A DNA stretch of 64,000 nt from positions 1,552,439-1,616,438 of the forward strand of contig NZ_PHNC01000031.1 of assembly GCF_003121295.1 (NCBI RefSeq), written 5' to 3'. A program made the position numbers and the translations under genes. Below are positions 59,005 to 64,000 of this stretch, in pieces. Each line of letters begins with the position of its first letter. Position 1 is the stretch's first letter. This DNA is from Streptomyces orinoci. Its GTDB lineage: Bacteria; Actinomycetota; Actinomycetes; Streptomycetales; Streptomycetaceae. The notes beneath the pieces are model-generated. The model made no database searches and was not told the DNA's origin. It was given only the letters and a program-made list of their open reading frames with translations.

Positions 59005-60030
59005 ATGCGCATCGGAGTCCTCACCGCGGGCGGCGACTGCCCTGGCCTGAACGCTGTCATCCGCTCGGTGGTACACCGGGCGCTGGTGGAGCACGGTGAC
59101 GAGGTCATCGGCTTCGAGGACGGCTTCAAGGGCCTGCTGGAAGGACGCTTCCGCAAGCTCGATCTGGACGCGGTCAGCGGCATCCTGGCCCGCGGCGGCA
59201 CCATCCTGGGCTCGGCCCGCCTGGAGCGCGCCCGGCTGCGCGAGGCCTGTGAGACCGCCAAGGACTTCTCCCGTGAGTACGGGATCGACGCCCTGATCCC
59301 GATCGGCGGCGAGGGCACCCTGACCGCCGCCCGGATGCTCTCCGAGGCCGGCCTGCCCGTGGTGGGCGTGCCCAAGACCATCGACAACGACATCTCCTCC
59401 ACCGACCGCACCTTTGGCTTCGACACGGCCGTCGGCGTCGCCACCGAGGCCATCGACCGGCTGAAGACCACCGCCGAGTCCCACCAGCGGGTGATGGTCG
59501 TCGAGGTGATGGGCCGCCACGCCGGCTGGATCGCCCTGGAGTCCGGCATGGCCGGCGGTGCCCATGGCATCTGCCTGCCGGAGCGCGCCTTCGACCCGGC
59601 CGATCTGGTGTCGATGGTCGAGGAACGCTTCGCCCGGGGCAAGAAGTTCGCGGTGATCTGTGTGGCCGAGGGCGCGCACCCGGCCGAGGGCACCATGGAC
59701 TACGCCAAGGGCGCCATAGACCAGTTCGGACATGAGCGCTTCGCCGGGATCGGCACCAAGCTGGCCGGTGAGCTGGAGCGCCGGCTGGGCAAGGAGGCCC
59801 GCCCGGTCATCCTGGGCCACGTCCAGCGCGGCGGCACGCCCACCGCATACGACCGGGTGCTGGCCACGCGCTTCGGCTGGCACGCGGTGGAGGCCGCGCA
59901 CCGTGGCGAGTTCGGGATGATGACCGCGCTGCGCGGTACGCAGATCACGATGGTGCCGCTGGCCGACGCGATCACCGAGCTCAAGCGGGTGCCGGAGGAC
60001 CGGATGGACGAGGCGGAGTCCGTCTTCTAG
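59005..60030 (+). CDS. pfkA: ATP-dependent 6-phosphofructokinase
   Basis: The 341-residue enzyme phosphorylates fructose 6-phosphate. Motifs: LTAGGDCPGLNAVIR, GGEGTLTAA, PKTIDNDI and MGRHAGWIA. The residue pair at the ATP/PPi decision sites is Gly (GGEG) and Lys (PKTIDND). From the family, Gly at the first site predicts ATP rather than PPi use, as in other Streptomyces enzymes of this group. ATG at 59005 has CAGGAG ahead. Divergent from pta. Confidence 0.95.
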   Translation: MRIGVLTAGGDCPGLNAVIRSVVHRALVEHGDEVIGFEDGFKGLLEGRFRKLDLDAVSGILARGGTILGSARLERARLREACETAKDFSREYGIDALIPIGGEGTLTAARMLSEAGLPVVGVPKTIDNDISSTDRTFGFDTAVGVATEAIDRLKTTAESHQRVMVVEVMGRHAGWIALESGMAGGAHGICLPERAFDPADLVSMVEERFARGKKFAVICVAEGAHPAEGTMDYAKGAIDQFGHERFAGIGTKLAGELERRLGKEARPVILGHVQRGGTPTAYDRVLATRFGWHAVEAAHRGEFGMMTALRGTQITMVPLADAITELKRVPEDRMDEAESVF

Positions 60031-60060
60031 GGGCCCCCGCCAGGGGCGCGGGGCCCAGAC

Positions 60061-60222
60061 GATATGCGGCTCCGCCGCGTGGGCGCGACCAACCCCCACC
60101 GGCCCGCAGCAAAGCAGAGCGGCCCCATGCCGTCGGTCACTTGTCGTGTGCGGGCCGTGGGTGGCTGGTCGCACCCACGCGGCGGAGCTGCATGGTGCAG
60201 CCGCCCCGCGCCCCTTAGGGGG
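60061..60222. repeat. Inverted pair of interspersed repeats between convergent genes
   Basis: The repeat seen at 27,824 occurs at 60,061-60,109 (GATATGCGGCTCCGCCGC, GTGGGCGCGACCA) and again in reverse at about 60,149-60,222 (GTGGGTGGCTGGTCGC, ACCCACGCGGCGGAGC). The two can fold on each other into one large hairpin between pfkA and the LysR gene, a likely terminator for both. The end of the second copy overlaps the LysR stop. Confidence 0.6.
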
Positions 60223-61093
60223 CGAGCAATGCCGCCAGCAGGGCGCGGGCGTACGGGCTGGTCCGGCCTCGGTCGGGCGTGGCCACGCCGATGTAGCGCG
60301 CGGGGCGCGGCGGCGTGATCGGGACGACCGCCAGGCCGGCCGTGGACGGGGCCAGAGCGACGCTGGGGATCAGCGAGACGCCCACCCCGGCCGCGACCAG
60401 CGTCTGGGCGAAGAAGTAGTCCGTGGTCGCGGAGGCGATACGCAGTTCTCGCCCCGCCAGTGCGGCATACCGTTCCAGGAACGCCTGGGTCTTCATACAC
60501 CCCAACACCCAGCGCTCCCCGAAGAGTTCGCCCATCTCCAGACTCTCCCGGCCGGCCAGCCGGTGCCCGCTGGGCAGGACGGCCGACAGCGGGTCGTCCA
60601 CCAGGGGCGTCCACTCCAGCCCGGTGCGCACCGGCAGCGGGCCGTCGAAGTGGTAGGCCAGGGCCAGATCGGCCCCGCCCTCGCGGACCAGCGGCAGGCT
60701 GTGCTCCGGTTCCCGGTGGAGGACGGTCAGTTCCACCCCGGGATGATCGGCGACAAACCGGGTCAGTGCCGGGGGCAGCAGCCGCCGGCCGCCGCTGCCG
60801 AAGGTGGCCACGGTCAGTGCGGGGCTGCCCATGGCCAGCCGGTCTATCCGCCGCCGCGCCTGGCTGAGTTCGGCATCGACCGTCTCCGCCGTCTCCACCA
60901 GCAGCCGCCCCGGATCGGTGAGCGTCACACCCCGGGTGCTGCGCCGCACCACCTCGGTACCCAGACTCCGTTCCAGCGCGGCTATTTGCTGGGACACGGC
61001 GGAGGGCGTCAACAGCAGTGCGGCGGCCGCCTTGTTGAAGCTGCCGTGCCGGGCCACCTCGCGCAGGGTGCGCAGCCGCTGGACATCGATCAT
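60215..61093 (-). CDS. LysR-family transcriptional regulator
   Basis: A 292-residue LysR protein with an N-terminal winged helix (VARHGSFNKAAAALLLTPSAVSQQI, about 13-37) and an effector domain. ATG at 61093 is chosen because MIDVQRLRTLREV is the usual LysR start; longer frames upstream have no homology. It is divergent from the epimerase-like gene, 103 bases away, and is the natural candidate to regulate it together with the aldo/keto reductase. Confidence 0.9.
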   Translation of the reverse strand: MIDVQRLRTLREVARHGSFNKAAAALLLTPSAVSQQIAALERSLGTEVVRRSTRGVTLTDPGRLLVETAETVDAELSQARRRIDRLAMGSPALTVATFGSGGRRLLPPALTRFVADHPGVELTVLHREPEHSLPLVREGGADLALAYHFDGPLPVRTGLEWTPLVDDPLSAVLPSGHRLAGRESLEMGELFGERWVLGCMKTQAFLERYAALAGRELRIASATTDYFFAQTLVAAGVGVSLIPSVALAPSTAGLAVVPITPPRPARYIGVATPDRGRTSPYARALLAALLAP

Positions 61094-61196
61094 CAGTCTC
61101 CCTAACGACGGATTAAGCAAGCCCCCACTTCTGCTGTTGATCGTATTCGGGAAGGCTGGGGCCACGGCAGACGGCCGGGGAAACAGGGGAGAAGTG

Positions 61197-62123
61197 ATGC
61201 GGAAGATTGCCGTGATCGGGGGCAGCCGGTACTTCGGCCGGCGGGTGGTCCAGCGCCTGCGGGACGAGGGCGACCAGGTGACCCTGATCAACCGGGGTTC
61301 GGCACCCGCCCCGCCGGGGGTGGAGCATCTGATCGCCGACCGCGACGATGCCACCGCCCTGCGGGCCGCGCTGGGCGGCCGGACCTTCGATGTGGTCCTC
61401 GACCAGGTCTGCGGCACACCGCGCCAAGCAGCCGTGGCGGCCGAGGTGTTCCGCGACCGCACCGGGCGCTATCTGATGACCTCCACCATCGAGGTCTACG
61501 ATCCGGCCACCTCCGAGCACATCCGGCGCGGCACCGCACCGCTGACCGAGGAGGCCGCCGACCCCGCCCGTCAGGCGGTACGCCCCGAACTCCCCTGGCA
61601 TGAGGAAGAGTTCCGGAACGCCCACTACGGCGAGGGCAAGCGCCAGGCGGAGGCCGTCTTCACCCGGGACGCCGCCTTCCCCTTCGCCGCCGTACGGTCG
61701 GCCCATGTACTGGGCGGCGGAGCCGCCGACTTCACCGGACGGCTGCGGCACTACGCGGAGCGCATCCGGGCCGGGCGGCCGGTGGACGTCCACCCGGTGA
61801 ACCACCCCTCCTCCTTCATCAGCGCCCATGAGATCGCCGACTTCCTGGTCTGGGCGGCGGGCGAAGAGTTCACCGGTCCGGTCAACGCCCGCTCCCACGG
61901 CGAGCTGACGGTGACCGGTCTGTGCGAGCGCATCGCCGCGCAGGCGGGGCGCGAGCCGGTCTACCGCACGGTGCGCTCGGCCGCCTCGCCCTATGCCTTC
62001 GACCGCTACTACGGCATGGACAACTCCCGGGCGGAGCGGCTGGGTTACCGCTTCGGCCACACCGGTGACTGGCTGCCGGAGGTCATCGCCGAAGAACTCG
62101 AAGAACTCATGGAAGAGGTCTGA
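61197..62123 (+). CDS. NAD-dependent epimerase/dehydratase-like protein
   Basis: A 308-residue extended short-chain dehydrogenase fold. The dinucleotide motif reads VIGGSRYFGRRVV (about 6-18), a variant of GxxGxxG also seen in CSP41/mRNA-binding-like members. The usual YxxxK Tyr is at HYGEGKRQAE (Tyr near 142, Lys near 146). ATG at 61197 (GTG 61194 possible) follows GGGGAGAAG. Only three bases separate it from the aldo/keto reductase gene. Substrate unknown. Confidence 0.87.
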   Translation: MRKIAVIGGSRYFGRRVVQRLRDEGDQVTLINRGSAPAPPGVEHLIADRDDATALRAALGGRTFDVVLDQVCGTPRQAAVAAEVFRDRTGRYLMTSTIEVYDPATSEHIRRGTAPLTEEAADPARQAVRPELPWHEEEFRNAHYGEGKRQAEAVFTRDAAFPFAAVRSAHVLGGGAADFTGRLRHYAERIRAGRPVDVHPVNHPSSFISAHEIADFLVWAAGEEFTGPVNARSHGELTVTGLCERIAAQAGREPVYRTVRSAASPYAFDRYYGMDNSRAERLGYRFGHTGDWLPEVIAEELEELMEEV

Positions 62124-62126
62124 AAG

Positions 62127-63011
62127 ATGCGCCGACGCAAGCTTGGTACCACCACCGTCGGTGCCGTGGGCCTGGGAGCCATGCCGCTGTCCATTGAGGG
62201 CCGCCCCGACGAGGCCCGCGCCCTGGCCACGGTCCATGCCGCGCTGGACGCCGGGGTCACCCTGATCGACACCGCCGACTCCTACCATCTGCTGCCCGGC
62301 GAGGCCGGACACAATGAGTCGCTGATCGCCCGCGCGCTGTCCCGCTACGGCGGTGACCGGGACGCGGTGCTGATCGCCACCAAGGGCGGCCGGGGACGCC
62401 CCGGCGACGGCTCCTGGACGGTCAACGGCCGCCCGGAACACCTCAAACGGGCCTGCGCCGGCTCACTGCGGCGGCTGGGTGTCGAGGCCATCGGCCTCTA
62501 CCAGCTCCATAAGCCGGACCCCTCGGTGCGCTGGGAGGATTCGGTGGGCGCACTGGCGGATCTACTGGACGAGGGCAAGATCCGCGCGGCGGGCATCTCC
62601 AATGTCAACCGTGAGCAGATTTCCCAGGCTTGGGAGATCCTCGGCGACCGGCTGGTGTCCGTACAGAACCGCTTCTCCCCGGCCGTCCGGGACAGCGAGG
62701 CGGAACTGCGGCTCTGCGAGGAACTGGGCCTGGCCTTTCTGCCGTGGAGCCCGCTGGGCGGGATCTCGCGCAGTGCGCTGGACGGTGACGGCCAGGGCGC
62801 GGTCGCCCACCCGCAGTTCCACCGGGTGGCCCGCGAGCGCGGGGTGAGCCCGCAACAGGTCTGCCTGGCCTGGCTGCTGGCCCTTTCCCCGGCCGTGATC
62901 CCGATCCCTGGTGCGTCCCGCCCGGAGTCCATCCGCGATTCGGCCGGGGCGGCGGGTCTCTCCCTCACGGAGGAGGAGATCGCTCGCCTCTCGGCCGATG
63001 TCGCGGGGTAA
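62127..63011 (+). CDS. Aldo/keto reductase
   Basis: A 294-residue NADPH-type aldo/keto reductase barrel. The catalytic Asp (LIDTADSYH, near 47-55) with Tyr54, the Lys (ATKGG) and the His (YQLHKPDP) are present, and the C-terminal IPIPGASRPESI motif binds NADPH. ATG at 62127, three bases after the epimerase gene, so one operon. Substrate unknown. Confidence 0.92.
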   Translation: MRRRKLGTTTVGAVGLGAMPLSIEGRPDEARALATVHAALDAGVTLIDTADSYHLLPGEAGHNESLIARALSRYGGDRDAVLIATKGGRGRPGDGSWTVNGRPEHLKRACAGSLRRLGVEAIGLYQLHKPDPSVRWEDSVGALADLLDEGKIRAAGISNVNREQISQAWEILGDRLVSVQNRFSPAVRDSEAELRLCEELGLAFLPWSPLGGISRSALDGDGQGAVAHPQFHRVARERGVSPQQVCLAWLLALSPAVIPIPGASRPESIRDSAGAAGLSLTEEEIARLSADVAG

Positions 63012-63038
63012 GTGGAGGGGCATGCCCTGCCCTTGAGG

Positions 63039-63248
63039 TCACATGGCCGACTGACCCCTGCCCTTGACGCCGGTTACGAAGGAGGTCCAGGAGGACACGG
63101 GGAAGGTCAGCTCGGGGCCTTGGGGGGCTTTGGAGTCGCGGACGGGGACGGTGCCGATCGCGACGGCAAGGTTGGTGGCTATCTCGATGCAGTTGCCGCC
63201 GTTGTTGCTGTGGGAGGACTTGTACCAGCGGGGGGACTCGGTCGTCAC
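63039..63248 (-). CDS. DUF397 protein (second cluster, copy 3)
   Basis: A 69-residue DUF397 protein (WYKSSHSNNGGNCIEIATN, VPVRDSKAPQGPELTFP, WTSFVTGVKGRG). GTG at 63248 has AAAGGG ahead. It is the last of three tandem copies on this strand. The stretch 63112-63152 is almost identical to 63612-63650 in the first copy, a sign of recent duplication or conversion. Confidence 0.88.
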   Translation of the reverse strand: MTTESPRWYKSSHSNNGGNCIEIATNLAVAIGTVPVRDSKAPQGPELTFPVSSWTSFVTGVKGRGQSAM

Positions 63249-63293
63249 GGGGCACCCTTTCGCCAACCTCCGTGCAGTTGGCTGAGCTTGGAG

Positions 63294-63503
63294 TCACACG
63301 GTGGGATGGGAACCGCTCTTGACGCCGGTCACAAAGGCGGACCAGGCGCCGGATGGGAAGCGCAACGCGGGCCTGTGAGAGGCCTTGCTGTCACGGACGG
63401 GGACGGTACCGCTAGCGCGGACAAGGTTGGCGGCAACTTCCACGCAGTTGCCGCCGTTGCTGCTGTAGGAGGACTTGAACCAGCGGGGGCGTTCAGTCGT
63501 CAC
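63294..63503 (-). CDS. DUF397 protein (second cluster, copy 2)
   Basis: A 69-residue DUF397 protein (WFKSSYSSNGGNCVEVAAN, VPVRDSKASHRPALRFP). GTG at 63503 with AAAGGG ahead. It is separated from copies 1 and 3 by 33 and 45 bases, so the three are probably transcribed together. Confidence 0.88.
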   Translation of the reverse strand: MTTERPRWFKSSYSSNGGNCVEVAANLVRASGTVPVRDSKASHRPALRFPSGAWSAFVTGVKSGSHPTV

Positions 63504-63536
63504 AGTGCGCCCTTTCGTACCTGCTCGACGTTGAGG

Positions 63537-63746
63537 TCACACAGTGGGCTGGCCCCCACCCTTGACGCCCGTTATGAACGAGGCCCAGGAGGGCATGGGG
63601 AAGGCCAGTGCGGGGCCTTGGGGGGCTTTGGAGTCGCGGACGGGGACGGTACCGCTTGCGACGGCAAGGTTGGCCGCAATCTCAACGCAATCGCCGCCGT
63701 TGCTGCTGTAGGAGGACTTGAACCAGCGGGGGGATTCGGTCGTCAC
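63537..63746 (-). CDS. DUF397 protein (second cluster, copy 1)
   Basis: A 69-residue DUF397 protein (WFKSSYSSNGGDCVEIAAN, WASFITGVKGGGQPTV). Its GTG at 63746 overlaps the stop of the upstream regulator gene (GTGA), so the two are translationally coupled, the standard layout for this gene pair. Confidence 0.9.
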   Translation of the reverse strand: MTTESPRWFKSSYSSNGGDCVEIAANLAVASGTVPVRDSKAPQGPALAFPMPSWASFITGVKGGGQPTV

Positions 63747-64000
63747 GGTGTGCCCTTTCCTATCTGCTCGATCATGGCCAGAGACTCCGCCTGTGACAGC
63801 GCTTCGGCCTGTAGCTGATGGTAGGCCGTCAGCAGGGGCAGCACGGCTGCCGTATCGCGCTCCAGGTGTCCTCGCAACTGGGACTCCGCGTACGCCACCA
63901 CGGACAGGTCCGACATCGTCAGCAAGTTCATTGGGAGGTTGAACGAGCGCCGCGCTCCTATCTCACAGGGTGACACCAGCAATACCCAGTTGGGGAGGGA
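63743..64000 (-). CDS. XRE/DUF5753-type regulator, 3' end (partial)
   Basis: The last 85 residues of a regulator whose start lies beyond the window. The frame is open to the window edge. The text SLPNWVLLVSPCEIGARRSFN, then LSVVAYAESQLRGHLERD and AEALSQAESLAMIEQI resembles the C-terminal part of DUF5753 regulators, and the coupled DUF397 gene downstream supports this. The DNA-binding part cannot be seen, so the family call is mostly contextual. Confidence 0.6.
   Translation of the reverse strand, partial: SLPNWVLLVSPCEIGARRSFNLPMNLLTMSDLSVVAYAESQLRGHLERDTAAVLPLLTAYHQLQAEALSQAESLAMIEQIGKGTP

Noticed and set aside
1..64000. CRISPR arrays, rRNA genes and prophage modules
   Set aside because: No regularly spaced repeats, rRNA-like sequence or phage structural genes were found. 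The only mobile element seen is the IS200/IS605 copy.

Overview
The window is a piece of a Streptomyces chromosome. The DNA is very GC-rich with the matching third-position bias. It carries Streptomyces hallmarks: the filP/scy cytoskeleton pair, XRE regulators with tandem DUF397 genes, a chitinase next to its own two-component system, and NucS in place of MutS/MutL. Gene order along the core looks like the S. coelicolor region from atpD to pfkA (recalled, not searched).

Layout. 1-1,407: end of the ATP synthase operon (atpD, atpC) and a DUF2550 gene. 1,518-5,859: secreted chitinase chiC with response regulator chiR and sensor kinase chiS. Two 12-bp repeats overlap the chiC promoter. 5,991-14,674: small membrane protein, cobalamin adenosyltransferase, 3-hydroxyacyl-CoA dehydrogenase, STAS protein, a large membrane-anchored ATPase, nucS, an LLM-type oxidoreductase and small conserved genes. 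14,722-19,099: two paralogous ABC exporter pairs. 19,250-24,851: filP and a very long scy. 25,013-27,816: methylmalonyl-CoA epimerase, acetyl-CoA acetyltransferase and meaB. 27,978-30,800: MarR regulator absC, then a decayed patch in which an IS200/IS605 element (tnpA dead, tnpB intact) sits beside broken AIM24-family genes. 30,942-34,834: DUF3817 and MarR genes and icmA, the large subunit of isobutyryl-CoA mutase.

35,004-46,187 is the accessory part. It holds a small secreted protein with a fungal-hydrophobin-like cysteine pattern. A 1,203-residue ALF-repeat polymorphic toxin follows (read on the minus strand), with an immunity-like gene and two further immunity-like cassettes bounded by the same 17-bp element and a terminator hairpin. 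Next come a predicted inactive trypsin-like protein with five beta-propeller-like repeats, and an XRE/DUF397 cluster whose third DUF397 copy is frameshifted.

46,329-64,000 returns to core genes: acyl-CoA ligase, LysR and TetR regulators, a thioredoxin-TPR protein, a three-gene envelope operon (DUF6230, DUF6114, Ser/Pro-rich protein) behind a structured leader, then pyk, ackA, pta and pfkA. A LysR regulator, an epimerase-like protein, an aldo/keto reductase and a second XRE/DUF397 cluster running off the end complete the window.

How the genes fit together. Several genes serve short acyl-CoA metabolism: mce, meaB, icmA, the cobalamin adenosyltransferase, thiolase and hydroxyacyl-CoA dehydrogenase link branched and propionyl-type acyl-CoAs to succinyl-CoA through B12 chemistry. 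pyk, ackA, pta and pfkA form a glycolysis/acetate block. The best candidates for undescribed biology are the hydrophobin-like protein, the toxin/immunity cassette array, the intact TnpB beside a dead TnpA, and the pseudoprotease.
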